64,000 nt of DNA from Melanocharis versteri (Eukaryota; Chordata; Aves; Passeriformes; Melanocharitidae). A program made the position numbers and the translations under genes. How positions within the stretch are numbered: position 1 is the stretch's first letter; the number at the start of each line of letters is the position of its first letter. Positions 25,283 through 38,819 of this stretch are shown here, in pieces. The stretch covers positions 361,662-425,661 of the forward strand of contig VZTG01009228.1 of the NCBI GenBank assembly GCA_013397845.1, in the 5' to 3' direction. The notes under the pieces were generated by a model. It was not told the origin of the DNA. It ran no database searches and saw nothing but the letters and a program-made list of their open reading frames with translations.

Positions 25283-27140
25283 TTGCTCCCGAGCCACTGG
25301 TAAGGATCACCTAGTCATCTGGAAAAGCACAACACTGTCTGATTAGCTTGATTATGCCCCCAAATGGGAAGATTTTTAATAGGACAGGTGATAATTACAC
25401 TTACTCTGCCTTCATCACAAAGGCATATTGTTTACAAGGCTTTTTTCACAGCTTAGCTAAAGCCCACACAATCACTTGAAAAGCCTCAACTTCTAAGCAT
25501 AGCTCTGTAATAGAGAAGACATCAAGCGAGCAGCATTCCTATGTGATTTAATTCCCTGCTTAATGAGCATGTATAACCAGCCTCATGCAAGGTTTAGATC
25601 AAGGGTAAAGAAAAGGGGTCTTGGAAATAGCTGTTCACAGCCCCACGAGCAGAGCCAGGCAGGAAAAATTTCTTCTCCAAAGTGGCATCCTCTCTGTGGA
25701 AAATAAAAAGGCCCGGAGACACAAGGACCAAAATCAGCGACTGTGTAACCAAGGGGACCAGCAACAACCTTCCCTCACCCAGAAGCACCACTGTGATTAC
25801 TGCCGTGGTACACAAAGACTTCTCTCCTACCCAGTGAAAGGCAATCAGCAAGGCTGGGGCTGGCACTGATTTGAGCAAGTGTCTGGCAAAGTGCTCTTAT
25901 CTGGTTTGCCAAGAGCCACAAATAACAGTGTCAGCTCGCTGAAACGATTCATTGTCTGCAAGGGGAGAAACGTTTTGCTCTTGGATTACTTACAGACAAG
26001 GATTCCTTCCCATCTTCCTTCCCCAGGAGGGAAATGCCCCAGGAACAAGACATTCCTGCATTCCTGTGTCCCCGTCCCCACCCCTCCCCCCTCCTGGCCA
26101 GGTCTGATTGCACTCTAGCCGGTACCTGGATACCTGGAACTAACAACTTCGGAGATACTTCCGAGGAGGACTCCCACAAAGATCAGTGGATTAGGAAAGG
26201 GAAGAATGCAGCCGGCTGCATGGGTGTGAGGGCACACAATTCCCCCACGTGGCTCCGCGGAGTCCTTCCTCATTTAACCAGCTTTAAGCCACCATCCCCT
26301 AGCCAGCCGCTCCCCAGGCAAACTGAGGCCCCTTCCCCGAGGGTCTCCGAGTGAACAGGCACTTTTACTCTCCAATCCTGGAGGCACATGAGCAAAATTT
26401 ACCAGCCTGGCTCTTAAAGCACTTCCTCCACGCAGGCATACCGGAGCACCACCAGAGCCATGGACACTTTTGCAGTTGCATGCACCCCTAAACCAGCTTG
26501 CACTGCAGTAAAGATTCTTGCCTCTGGGCTCAGAGGTGCCCTGGCCAGCCCCTCCAACAGCCACCCACACTGCACGGCATACAGAAAAACAACTAATAAG
26601 AGCCTGGGTGGGACAAAGTGAAGGGGAAGAGCCACAAGCATCACCGAATTCAAGTGCCACCTATGGGAAGGGTGTCTTTGATCGGCTAAACCATTGGCAC
26701 CTGCAGACTCCTTCTGTCTGGCAGGCTAATAAATTAAGATCTGTTTCTTGCAAAAGCAGGGAAAAAAAGGGGAATATCGGTGGGTTTCACCAATCAGATT
26801 GCTGTGTGTCTCTTTTTAGGGAAGACACTGTTTTAGACAGGCTTTTTTCATGGGCTTCGTAGAGTCTGAATTAACCAAAATGCAGCGAATCACTCTCAGG
26901 CATATTCCAACACCTTCAACGAGGTTAACAGTATTTGCAAGGAAAACAGCTTTAAAATTATTCTATCCTTTGTTTCCTTTTAGATCTAGCACGCAGTGTC
27001 CAGCATCACCCAAAGTTGAACAAGTGTCCTGATGAGAGCCAGCAAATTAAAAAGAAAAATCAAAGGGAGGGAAGCAGGCACCGGAGCCAGAAAAAACTCT
27101 TCACTTCTGGTTTAATATTCGGCGCTGCCAAATGCCTCTT
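25283..27140. other. 5' untranslated/intronic stretch between the PRAG1 start and CpG island
   Basis: No coding exon recognised. An acceptor-like site sits just above the N-terminal exon near 25297, so this is probably the intron that joins an untranslated first exon in the CpG island to the first coding exon. Short overlapping frames are present on both strands but none has a domain. Confidence 0.5.
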
Positions 27141-27149
27141 AAAGACCAG

Positions 27150-27810
27150 GGTTTCCCTGTCTCCAGCCGTCGTTTCTCGCTGCCCAGATCCCGGGGCGGG
27201 CCCGTGCCCGCACGCCGGCTGCGCACCGGGGACCCACCCGCACCAACCCGCGCGGCGCCGTGCGGGGAAACAGGCCGGGATCGGCGCGGGATAAGGGACC
27301 GACAGCCAGGACCTGGCTCTGCCCCCGGGCAAGCCGAAAGCCAGGACCTGGGTCTGAGGCGTCCCCGGAGCCCCCGCGCGTCCCGGGGCACCGGCGAGGA
27401 CCCGATGTAGCGGCTACCTGCTCCCTAGGATAGAGATTCCGGGCTGCGGCGCAAGGATGCTCCGGCGCAAAGAAAAGCCCCAAACCCCCAGCCCAAGTAG
27501 CTCTGGCTGCCAGACGGTCCCTCCGGGGCGCCGGGCGCCCACCAGGACCGGGAAAAGTTTACCGGGCAGAGCCCGCCGGGGCTCCCGGGGCGGGCGGCGG
27601 CGCCGGTCGGGGCCGNNNNNNNNNNNNNNNNNNNAGCGCTCACGCAGACGGGCTCTGCTCGGGGACATCCCGGCGGGTATCAGCCCCCGGGGCATGCCAA
27701 CTCCCACGTACCCAGCAGCCCCGCACAGATCCCGTAGCGTCCTACACACGCACCCACCCCGCACCCCGACACCAGCCTTGAGGTCGGTAGTGATGCAGCT
27801 GGAAGGCACT
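27150..27810 (-). promoter_or_regulatory. PRAG1: CpG island, probable PRAG1 promoter, with assembly gap
   Basis: The stretch is very GC-rich with many CpG dinucleotides and sits about 2 kb upstream of the first PRAG1 coding exon, as expected for the promoter and untranslated first exon. It is interrupted by 19 Ns at 27616-27634, a typical failure in GC-rich DNA. On the minus strand GAGCAG|GTAGCC near 27418 is a possible donor for a first exon. The open frames on both strands here reflect the absence of AT-rich stops. Confidence 0.7.
27616..27634. other. Sequence gap (19 N)
   Basis: Nineteen undetermined bases inside the CpG island. True length unknown. Confidence 0.98.
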
Positions 27811-27832
27811 GGGAGCCAGAGGGTTCACTCAT

Positions 27833-27890
27833 CTTCGCCGAGCTTGCCAGACGACGGCATGGTGAAGTTCATCTCGAAGGGATGCTGTGG
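27833..27890 (-). other. Exon-like segment with strong acceptor and 15-codon frame
   Basis: On the minus strand a textbook acceptor (CTTCTCCCCCTTCCACAG) is followed by a short segment holding ATG and a 15-codon frame MNFTMPSSGKLGEDE, then TGA. A weak donor (GA|GTGAAC) lies at its end. It could be an upstream untranslated exon of PRAG1 carrying a short upstream ORF, or the last codons of an unrecognised gene whose other exons lie to the right. I do not recognise the peptide. Confidence 0.3.
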
Positions 27891-27999
27891 AAGGGGGAGA
27901 AGTTCGCCGCAACTGAAGTCAGGATTTGACCCCACTGTGCAAAAACTGCAGACAGCGTCTCAGGAAAATCTCAAACCTCTGCTGGTGTGGGAGGCTGGG

Positions 28000-30900
28000 C
28001 TTCATTAAAAGGGAACAGGATGAGATTTTGTTCACTGTAGTGTCTGAGCTATGCTTTAGGGCAGGCAGGAAAAGGAGTGGTCTTCACTTACCCTGGTAGT
28101 TGTTCTGTGGTGTGTAATTCCGAGCACCTAAAGTCTTCGAAACTAGGAAAAACCAAAACACTTCTCCCCCTGCCCTGGTCAGGGCCTTAGTTCAGCTCCT
28201 TGCTTAAGTCACCGCTCCTTTAGTGCAACAGAGCATTCCTAGTCTCATACATAATAGTGGATTAAAAAGGCAAATAGGCTTGCATAATGGAGAATCCAAG
28301 CCCCAAATAAAAAAACAGAAACTGGAGATATGCACAGCACTTATAGAAAAAAAAATCCTTCTCAGGAACCAATCATCCCAGTAAATTCTTCCCCTTCAGG
28401 GAATTTTGGCAGTAACACAGTTTGCAAACATCCCGGCTGGCTGGTCTTTTGCAGTTGTGGCTGTCTGCTCATGTTCTCTCTTCTTTTTTGATCAGTTATT
28501 AAAGCAGTCCAGAGACCCCAGAACTCCTCCACTTAATTTACCGTATTGCCACGAAGACATCTGCCTAACAACCTCCCGCTTCTTCTTTCAAGCAAACCAC
28601 TCACAATCAATTTGCTGCGTCTTTTTGTATGCGGGATCCCAGTGCCGGCGCACCCAGTCGTACAAGTAAATTATCTCTCAGAACTGCCTTCATCATGACA
28701 GAAACCTCTCTCCTAGTGCAGATCAGCTCATCAGTGGGAGGGAAAAATGAGCTGGGAAAATGAATGGCCCAAATTTCTGACATTTTCTCTATTTTAGAAG
28801 GTTTGAACAAAAGAACGCAGCTCTAACCAGCCCAGATGAGGTTGTGGCTGCATGGTTGGCTAATCTTGGAGGGTGGTAAACATCTTCAAATTCAAGTATC
28901 TGAATTTCATACCTGAAACTTTAAAAAGGGCCTCCACTCTTTTCAATAAGAGCTCTATAATTTTCTCAGCAAGCCTTCTTAGTGAAGAGTCAGGGACAGC
29001 TTTGAGAAGAAAAATCAGATTTAAAATTCATTCTGTGTTCACACTGGAACAGCACTGAACTGAGTGAATTGTCCTGAGATGTTTACCCCAAGTAGGAATA
29101 CTTTTCCCATGCCAGAGCCCTTGGGATTACAGGATAATTAAAGTTGCTTTTCTCTAATGAAGTCAGACTGTTAATGCCTGGAGATTTCAGTACAAAATTG
29201 AACAACCTCTAGTTTTTATAAAACAATTATTCTGTAAGGTCTGAGACCAAGCATGATGGATTTTACGTGCCTGTAAAGTCACGTGGTTTCTCCAGTACAG
29301 TATTCATCATTGTCCAGTTTTGGTATTTTCTCAATGTCCAAGAAAACTGGCAGAAAAGAAGCCCTCTCAAGTGGAAAGCAGCACACAATGCCTGCTAAGA
29401 CATGGCTACGTATCCTGGCCAGCCATATGTCTCCCAGTGTATTGTTTTCCAGAACACTGTCACAGCAACAAGGCACATGGCTCAGAGCAACTCTGACAGC
29501 ACAAAGGGAAACTTCAGGACGACTGGAGCTTCAAGCACCATCCCTCACTGGCAGAAGGGAGACCATCACTGAGTCTTGTTTTCAAAGTGGCATCTGTAAG
29601 AGAAACCCCTTGAGAATAGGCAGACAAACAGGCACAAACCCACAGTGAGTGTCTCTGTAGGCAGACAAAAGAAGCAAAGCTCTCTAGAGATGGGTTCAGC
29701 ATCACTCATGACCAGCAAAGTTGCCCAGTTACCAAGATTGCTGGCGCCAACAGTGCTTTTTACTCCAAGAGACTTAAAAATACCCAGCAACAGGAAAAGG
29801 AAGTGATACCTTTTATCAGTTGTGATTTACTGTCTGTGGTTCAGCAAGTCTGAGTTTCCGCTTGTGGTGCGCAGATCTCGTCCTGGCCATGGTTCCGATG
29901 TGCTGGGGTGTCTGCCTATCCCCGCCAGGACTCCAGCTTTGCCTGTGGTGTCACAGCTGGTAGATCTTGGGTGTGGAAGTGGGGTGGCACTGTCTGTGCT
30001 GCCACCAGTTTGCCTGTTCATACGCAGCAAGAAAAATGCGCCTGTGATGGATCCAGGGGCAGCCAGTGCCAGCACCTACTGCCTGCGGGGTGAAAGAGCA
30101 AAGGGGCACCCTCCAGCAGGCTCCCGGGGATGTTAGCACCTGGTGCCAGTCAGGAGTTACTTGAGTCAATGTGCACATCCCTGGAAGCTGCCTCTCCATG
30201 CGCTTCATCTGCTCCAGAGGTTGGTGTCTTTGTTTCTGTGCCCCTTTTCTCCTCCAGTCCAGGAAGAGCAGATTAAAAGCATCAGCCATAAAGAATGAAG
30301 GATGTGGTCTCTTAACCATCCTCCATGGGAGTTACCCTCGCTGCTAACATCTGGAGGCCAAAAGTATGAACTCTGTAGAACCTGTCTACCTTGTAGGACT
30401 GGAGTGAAGGCCTAAATTGCTAACACAACCCCATGTGCGGGCAGCAGCCCCCCATCCCACCCCAGCTGCCGTGACAATCTGCAGATCAGAATGCCAACCA
30501 GCGACAGGCACCGCTATTCCTTTGCTCGAGGCACTGTGTCAAAGGGGGAGCTTGGTTCTCCATACCCAAGAGCAACAGTGACTGTTAAGAAATCGTGGGA
30601 TAATAGCCCTTTTGATGGATGCTCGGCTTGTGCTGTTGGGATGCAGCGGTTGTGGTGGAGCTGGGAAGGGGGAGGGGGCAGAGAGGCATATGACAGTGCT
30701 GATAACAAGTGAGCTTTGTATGCTGTGGCCAGGGGCTCCCACAGCTGCTCCAGTCCCCGCTCTCTCTTGAGGTAGCTTGGGTGGAGAAGAGGCTACAAAA
30801 GCTCAAGCAAAGGAGCATGACATAGATAAGAATTTAATGACTCAGTCCCTGCTTCTCTTCAAAAGATGAAACTGTAGCAGAGCACTTCCTCCTTCCTTTC

Positions 30901-33900
30901 AAGCAAGGTCTCTAGAGGAGAGGCTTCTCTGGGCTGGTGGTCTGTCTGCTGCGGTTCCTCCTGGACAGGAAATGGCCTCAAGTGGGTCTGTCCAGTTTGT
31001 TTCCTTTCCCTGTGTAGCTGGTGAATACTTGGAGCCCATGCTGGCCAAGGCCCTCATTTGCTTCTTGCCATCACTCAAAGGGTCTTGGTGATGCTGATGT
31101 GGAGTCTGGTGGTAACCTGGAGCACCCCCTTGGGAAAGGAAAGGGCAGGGCAGGGCAGGGCAGGTCATTGCCTCTAAATTAGCTGTCCCAGTGAGGGATG
31201 CAAGAAAAGGAACAAACCTGGGGGTGGGCACCACGGCAGAGGGTGGACCATGGGAACACACAGCGTCTGACATTAACTCTGTGTGTCCCTGGTTTTACAT
31301 CACCTGTGATCACTGGACAGTGTCTTTTTCCTTATGATGCATGTTCTCTGTGGAGCGAGAGATAGTGATTATGGCAGTCGGCTAGAGATTATCAAGGAAA
31401 AACAACACCCTCCTCCTCCCTCCCACAGCCCTCTCCTTCCCCCCCACAAAAAAAAAAGGCTGAAAAACCCCACTCTAAAACTACACACACTTTGTTACAG
31501 TAATCCCTGTCCCAACAGGAGACAAGCACGAACTCCCAGCCAGCATGCGGGGTTGCTCTTAGTAAACTTTGGACAGCTGAGGGATTTGGGGATGGGATTA
31601 GCTAATACAATTCAGGCTCAATTAGCAAAGGAAACATGGAGATTCCAGCTCCCATTGGGACAGATCTGGGCAGGATCCCTCCAGAGGGTTAATCACAGAG
31701 CAACTCGTGCTTCATTCACAAATAACCAAGCTGCCTGTGTGTGCCATCCCACCTACGGCTGGGCTGCCGTTGGAGTGGGAATGCTTGCCGTTGCCATTGC
31801 CAAATACTCCCTTAGCCCTTGGACCCGGCTAAAACCCGCTTTCCTGCCCATGGGCTGGGAGAGGGAAGGACTAACCGCAGCGGGGAGGGAGAGCAGGCAT
31901 GCACGCAGGTGCAGAAAGCTGGCAGCCGAACAAAGGGAGATCGCAGGAGCAGATACGGGCGCTTGCAGGATACAGTCGCGGCTTTCTATGAGCAAGGGGA
32001 GGGGGGCAAAGGAGACGGTTTCTCGTCGATGAGAAGATGCTGAGATGCACCAGCAGTCAGATGTCAGTGCTATGTTTAAAACTGGGACCCCTGGGCAGGG
32101 CTTTTGTTGTCACAAATGCTCTTTACTCGGACAGCTGGAAAAAGCAGCAGGCTCACCAGGCTGCTGGGGCATTTATCAGGACAGATTTCCAAGGACCCCC
32201 AAGCACCTTGAGATGAAGCAGGGCCCACATCTCTAAACAGCTTAGTGAGCACCAGCTTCCAAACTTCCTCCAACGTGGGTCTCCTTGAAAAGCTGGACCA
32301 AATCCTCATGGATGCCTGCTGAACATCCCCAGCCTCAGCTGGAACCTCGTTTCCAAAAGCTGCCCTCAAATCTCTCATCCTCGGGCTGTTTTAAAGACAC
32401 ATGGCTCCTCAAGAGCTGAGACACAGTCTGCCTCACCAGGCAGGCCTCTGCTTGCAGAGCTGGTGAACCGGTTCCCAGGGTGCGAGTTGCATGGGCACGC
32501 TCTCCCACGCATGGATGGGTTTTGCACAGCCCTGTTGGAGACCGGCTGCTAAACACTGGCTTTCTGTGGAAAGCACGAGGACTTGGGAAGGATGGGGGGA
32601 GGCCCCAAAGCACTTGGTGCTCTGGAAAAGTTGCTCCTGAAGACTGGGCTGATGACTGGCAAGAGACAAGATGTTAATTGATTTTCCAGATCAGTTTTCA
32701 GCCAATTCTTGACTCTGAAGACAGGAGTCAGGAATCAGACCAAAGAAGGGTGGTGAGGGACAGGGCTTGAGCCAGGCAAAGCAACTGACCCGGGAGATGA
32801 AGCGAACGAGGCTTGCTTTCCCAGCCTTCCTTGAAAAGAGAAGCAAAAGTCTCACAGGGCGAGATAATGGTCCTTGGCCAGGCAAACAAAAAAGAATGTG
32901 AAGCAGCTCCCCAGGTGTCAGCTTGGGAAACAAACCCACCAGCCTCTTCCCAGTTCAGTAGCTGGGACTCTCACAGAGGAAGCAGCAGCCTCCAGCACCG
33001 TGGAGCAGCTTTGTGGGGGTCAGCAAACACCACCTGTCCTCACGTCAGAGTACTCCAGGGTCTGACGCTCCCATCACAACCAGAAAACATAGCTAGGCCT
33101 GGAAAAGCCACTGGCATGGAAGGAGCAGACACCCAGGCACTGCGGGAGTGCACACTGCCGATTTCTGCCTCTCTCCAATGAGACTGGCTTTTTTCCTTGC
33201 TCCTCAGCAGTGTTTGGGGTTTGCAGGCACTGGGAAACATTTGCTCCTTGCACTCCTTCCAATGGAGCGTGGGAAAAGCTCTCACCCAAAGCAAAAAAAA
33301 ACATGGGAATTTTCTTTCAAGTCTATTCTTCTCACTCTCTTTCTCTCCAAGTGAAAAGCCCTGAGCTGGCTTTTTTTCTTTGCAAGGCAAGTTTTCTGGC
33401 CAAGGCAAACTGGCGTTTGTCTCTCATGCTGTCAGCAGAGTGACAGGCATCAGTATGATGAGGGGCAGTGGCAAATCAACCAGGACAGAGGGAGTGGCAG
33501 CGGGCTGAACTAGGCCTGTGTGCATCTTCTCCCCCACGCCGCTTTTAGATAAGGGAGACAGCACATTTCAGCTTCAGTAGAAAGAAATAATGGCTTATTT
33601 TGAGGGGCATTTTACTCCCAGAGGATATATGAGCCTTTGGTTTGGTGCATGGCTCACTGAGGCAGGCAAAGAAGAATGGAAAATCAGCATTGAAAAAAAA
33701 ACCCTGCTGCCCCCTCTGCTTCTCAGATCTGGAGTGAATAGGTAGTGAGCAGAAATAGAAAAGCATCCTTCCCTGCCAGAAGCAGCACCAGGGTTTCTCC
33801 CATCCTTGATCCAGCTGCTGTGAGTTGGATCTGCCCAGTGAAGGCAGACCCTGTGCCAGCACCTGACACACACAGGCATCGAGTGCTGTCAGCCCCGTGT

Positions 33901-36900
33901 GCCAAAATCTCCAGAGGGCTGGGATGGAAGCACACACGAGTCCAGCTGCTCACTCCTTGCCAGCACGTCAGCCTCCAGAGAGCTGGAAGGAGGCACTGGC
34001 CTCTCCACCTGCCCAGGATACCTGGCTATGCGAGTCTGCAGGAGGGCAAGTGGCTTCGAGCAGCCTATTTGCAACGGGGCAGGGATGATGCAGGGAGTCA
34101 GGGAATTTTCAAGCAAGAGGAAGAGGCAAAGACATGCACTTCCTTGCCCTGGGGACTGGAACACTCCTTCTCCAGAAAACAAGGCTGAAGGACCCAGCAG
34201 GCATCTGCAGAACTCACGAGACCATGACAAACCTGAAGAAAATGAAGCCCTCAGGTAGTCCTGATCGCTCCCCCAGGGGAGGCCGTCACTGCAGGAGATG
34301 TGCTCCCTGTGCCCGAGGATGCTGCTGGCAGGGGAATAAAGGCACCCTGCCCTCCTGCCTCCTCACACAGCCCTGTCTCCACTATTCCAGGGCAACCTCG
34401 GGGAACACCGAAAGGACAACTGTAAACACTGATATGACCCAGGAGACCCACTCCATGCCCGCGTAAAAGAGTGAGGAATACCCTTTATACCCTGAGGTTC
34501 AAGGCAGATCTCTTACGCTTTCAAACTCCGTCCTGAAAGTAACCTGATGCCCCCAGCCGTTTTTCTTGTGTGAAACTCCCTCCGCAAGAGGGGCCTTAGG
34601 TGAGCAGCTGCAGAGACAGCCAGATCCCAGAGGAGGTGTTTGCTTTCTCCATCTTCCACACTCACACACCCTCTTTTTAATTGTTTGCGCATCAAGAAAC
34701 GACTTGCCGTATTGCAGCCTCCCAAAGGGAGGCAGGCATTGAACTCGTAACCTGAAACTGCCTCTCAGGGAGACAGCCAGCACCCACCTCCCTCTGTTCC
34801 CACGTTCTCTCCCCTGCTCATCCCCGCCTGAGCAGCAGCCATGTCCTCCCCTCGCTCTGTTCAGCTCTTCAGCAGCTACACCCTTCACTGATAATGAGCA
34901 CAGAGAAAGAAAGCACAGAGCTGCCATTCAGGGCCTTTCTCAGACACCAAAACATCTCTGTGCATTAATAATCCCTTTCAAAAGCCCCTTCCTTGCACAC
35001 ATCCCACCCTCCCCCTCTAGCCCCCGATGCTTTTCAGGAGCGACTGATTCATCTGAGGTGCGAAACAGCACGGTAAAATTTTAATACCGCCTGAACATGA
35101 TGTGAGAGCGCTCAAGTGCCTTTTAAGCAGCCTGCCTGATTCCAGCAACTGCTTTGAAGGCAAGATCGCTTCAGCACTGTGTGAAGAGCTTCAAAGAGAA
35201 TATTTGGGACTGATTTTGACATGACTCAGAGAAGGCAGGAAGCCTCCTAACACAGTTCCCTCAAAGGATGAGCACCAGCAGAAGAATGTGCTGGCTCTCA
35301 CCATCCCTCCCTGCTGGGGGTCGGCCCAGCTGGACCACATGGGAAGGCCTGGAAGGCTGCCTGCTGCGTGTATCTATGGGACACCCACGGAGTGCCGTGA
35401 CCATGTCCCCATCTCCACAGACTGCTGTGGGAGCAACTTCCCTGACCATTGGTTACATTGCATGCTAATAGCCCGGGGATAACCAATGGTCTGCCCCCAG
35501 CTGTGACTCCAAGGGTTGGAAAGCACGGGAGATTTCTCCATGCCCCTGGGTACACGTGATGATAGGAAAAGTATGACAATAAGGCAAAACACTTGGATGA
35601 GTCCAAACAGAAAGAGATGCTGATAATACCCAAGGACTTCTCTACAGCCAGTAAACAAAAGGGAAACAAAACCAGTGTGCCAGAAAGCGGGGATAGAAGG
35701 TGAGTGAACACGAGGCAACAGCAAAGGGAGAGGAGGGTAATTCCCAGGAGAGGCCTTGGAAACTTCCATGAGCCAGCAAATATCTCTCAGCTTTGCTGTT
35801 TTTAGTGTTCCTTGTGTCCCTGGCCCTCTCCAGACCTGCAAACAGCAAAGTACTGCCCTCCTGCAGGGAAATGCTCTGGCCCTGGAGACTGTCATACTCA
35901 GCCTGGGAACACCAAGGCCAAAGCAAGAGGCTGAGCTCCACATCTCCAGGTGTCCTGCCACAGGGCAGCTGGCAGCTCCTGGTGATCTTGAATTGTCTCT
36001 GCCTCCACACCACAAGCAGAACATCAACAAAAACCACCTTGTCCCAAGTAAGCGGGATCTGTGTTGGTACTGAAGAGCTCTCACAGCTCCTTCCCAGACC
36101 ATCCATTCCCATTTACCCGACAAACTAGCCCCAGTAGTACATGTCACCCAGGGCTTTCATCTGTGCTGACACATCCTGAGTGTTTGTGGTTACTGAGAGA
36201 AGAGCAGCTGGAGCACTTGGCCTGGCTGTCAGGGAGCAAGCACAGAGAACGTGCCACACTACCCTGTACCTAGCCTGGGAAATCCCCAAAGGGGGCTTTT
36301 TTAGAGGAAAATCAGTGGATTTCAGAGCTAAACTTTTTGTATGTGCCAGAGATTTGTCAGACATGCCTCCCAGGACATTTTCAGAATGAGAGCTCTCCAA
36401 GTCAACTGGGAAGTGACTAAGGCATGTGTATCAACCTTTGACCAGAGTTTGCTCTGAGAGCGAACAGAGGAACCATCTCACCTGCAGCAGGTGAGATTGA
36501 TGCAGTCATCAACCACCTAGCCTTCAGCAGGACTGGGCCAGCCCTAGAAACACATCACCAAAGTGCCTGCGCTGAGGATTAATCTTCTTTTGCCCAGTTT
36601 GTGCTCTCACAGCTGCAGGAAGATGCAAGACATCTGCTTTCTGCAAGTCTGCTGCTCCTAAAAGGTTGCAGTCAGTAGTACCTCACAGGAGAATTGAGAC
36701 AATGGAATGCAAACTGCCTTCAGTGCAATTTAAGAAAACAGCGAAACTCAATTAGCTCAATTAGCTAATGGACACACTGGGTGTCGGCTGACACACCCAG
36801 GAGCATGGGCACGGCTGCAGGGAAACGGCTGCAGGGAAACGTCAGAGCGTCTGTGTGCTCGAAGCCACCGTCTGAACTAGGAACGAAAGGGAGGGAAAGC

Positions 36901-37140
36901 AGTCAGCAGTCCTGCGAGGGAGTGGCACACGGGTACGCTGAGCAAAGGGTGGTGTGACAGGAGGGGATCACAAAATCACCCATCGGGCCGAAGCAAGGAA
37001 CTGCGGCACCGCTGTGGAGAAATCCCCCAAAGCCTCTCCAGGAACTCTCTAACACGTCTGTACACTAATGTGTGCAGGATGGGGAATCAGAGATCTGTGT
37101 GCACTCTTGTGGTAGGATAAATCCCATGACTAGAGTGTGG
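28000..37140. other. Intergenic stretch, no gene seen
   Basis: About 9 kb between the PRAG1 promoter and the CR1 block. It contains a GGGCA pentamer array at 31.15 kb and a modestly GC-rich patch at 31.75-32.05 kb. Candidate frames (31334-32032 plus; 34499-34927 minus; 35374-36147 minus) lack recognisable domains and are not supported by exon-like boundaries I could defend. Confidence 0.5.
31143..31164. repeat. GGGCA pentanucleotide microsatellite
   Basis: At least four consecutive GGGCA units. Confidence 0.9.
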
Positions 37141-37149
37141 CAACAGAGG

Positions 37150-38455
37150 GATACAGGCTTTTAGGAGGGCCAGAATGGGCAGATGAGGGCGAGGGGCTGC
37201 TCTTCATGTGCGTGAGCAGCTGGAATGCATGGAGCTCTGCCTGGGGATGGATAAGGAGCCAGCCAAGAGCTTATGGACTAGGACTATAGGAGGAACAGGC
37301 AAAGGTGATGTTATCACAGTGGGTGTCTGCTAGGGGCCACCTGACCAGGAGGAACAACTGGATGAGGCCCTCTACAGAATGGAGTAATGGCAGTGTCATG
37401 TTCACAGGTCCTGGTGCCCTTATGGGGGACTTCAACCGCCCTGATATACGCTGGAGGGACAACACAGCAGGACGTGAGCAATCCAGGAGGTTCCCAGAGT
37501 GCACCTATCATAAATTCCTCTTCCAAGTGACAAAGGAGCCCACAAGGAGAGTTGCTGTGCTGAACCTCATACTCATCAACAAGGAGGGGCTCAGAAGTGA
37601 AGTTCAAAAGCAGCTTTCGCTTCCGTGACCATGAGATGGTGGAGTTGAGGATCCCAAGGGGAGAGAGGAGGGTGAGAAGCAAGCTTCAGGAGAGCAGACT
37701 TTGCCCTCTTCCAAGATCTACTTGCAAGAGTCCCATCAGATAAGGCCCTGGACGGAAGAGGTGGGGAGGTGAGGGGAAGTGCAGGTGAAAAATCTGGTTA
37801 ATATTCCAAGTTCGTGAGACCTCCATTCCAACAAACGTATAGCTGGGTAAAATTACCAGGAGGCCTGTGTGGACAAATAAGGAACTCTGGCCAAACCCAG
37901 ATGCAGAAAGGGAGCCCACAGAGGGTGGAAACCTGGGGGGAATACAGGGACATTGTCTGAGCATCCCTGTCCAAATTCAATTGCAGTTGGACTTTGGCTT
38001 TCCTAATTCCAGAGGGTGAGGTGGTGGTTAAAAACGGGATGAATGGCCTGACCCAGAAGGTGTCAGTCGAGGGTAGGAAGTCTTGTTGGATGCCATTCAG
38101 TACTGGTGTACCCCAGTGTCAAGTCTGGGTCTGATCCTGTCCAGTATCTTCATTAATGACACAGATGATAGGGCAGACTGTGTCCTCTGCAACTTTACTG
38201 ATGACACGAAACTGGTGAGGCCACTCTGGGTGTGTGGTTTCTGCACTCCGCAGTACAAGAGAGACATGGCCATGAAGATGATGAAGGGACTGGAACATCT
38301 TCCCCGTGAGGAAAGACTGAGAGATGAGGTGTTTCACAGGAGGGCACACTTGTGCCAACAGGACTGTGCTGAGCCAGTTGATGCTGCTGGACAGCCACAG
38401 AGGGGAAGGAAGGACAGTACCCCACATGAGGTGACAGAGCGAACTGGTTGAATGC
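37150..38455 (+). mobile_element. CR1 LINE copy, decayed, endonuclease plus fragmentary reverse transcriptase
   Basis: Frames on the plus strand show the CR1 endonuclease block (GDVITVGV, GPPDQEEQLDEAL, MGDFNRPDIRW, EPTRRVAVLNLILINKEGL, then DHEMVE in another frame), followed by a residual reverse-transcriptase segment with a CVLCNFTDDTKL block equivalent to FADDTKL, and finally GLEHLPREERLRDE. Large internal portions are missing and frames shift several times, so the element is dead. Confidence 0.85.
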
Positions 38456-38760
38456 TGTAGTCCACCTACAAAAAAGCCACTTGAGACCTGAGGTCTCTAA
38501 CCCCTTACAGGCTTTCTGGCACAGAGGGTGTGACGGCTAAGGATACAGTCCGAGGAAACATAGAGGCACAAGAAGGTACAGCAATACTGAACAGCTCTTC
38601 CCCTTGAAATCCACACAGGGTTCCTAAATGTTTATGCCACAAACCCAAGATGATGAAATCTTCCTATTTCTTGGAACAGAACCATTTGATAGGACTGTTG
38701 TGCCTCATCCAGGGCCCACAATAACATTCCTACCTAAGAACACCCAAGGTGCACAAAGGC

Positions 38761-38816
38761 CATAGAATCGTAGAATTGTTTAGGTCGAAAAAGACCTTTA
38801 AGATCATCAAGTCCCA
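38761..38816 (-). mobile_element. CR1 3'-end fragment
   Basis: CATAGAATCGTAGAATTGTT followed by AGGTCGAAAAAGACCTTTAA and GATCATCAAGTCC is the reverse complement of the conserved CR1 3' terminus. Only the last 50-60 bp are present. Confidence 0.8.
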
Positions 38817-38819
38817 GGG

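Noticed and set aside
27457..28008. 183-codon plus-strand frame through the CpG island
   Set aside because: It spans the N gap and CpG-rich promoter sequence. Arg/Pro/Ser-rich translation is what stop-poor GC-rich DNA gives by chance.
34499..34927. 142-codon minus-strand frame beginning with a signal-peptide-like MAALCFLSLCSLS
   Set aside because: No domain after the hydrophobic start, no splice or promoter context; probably chance.
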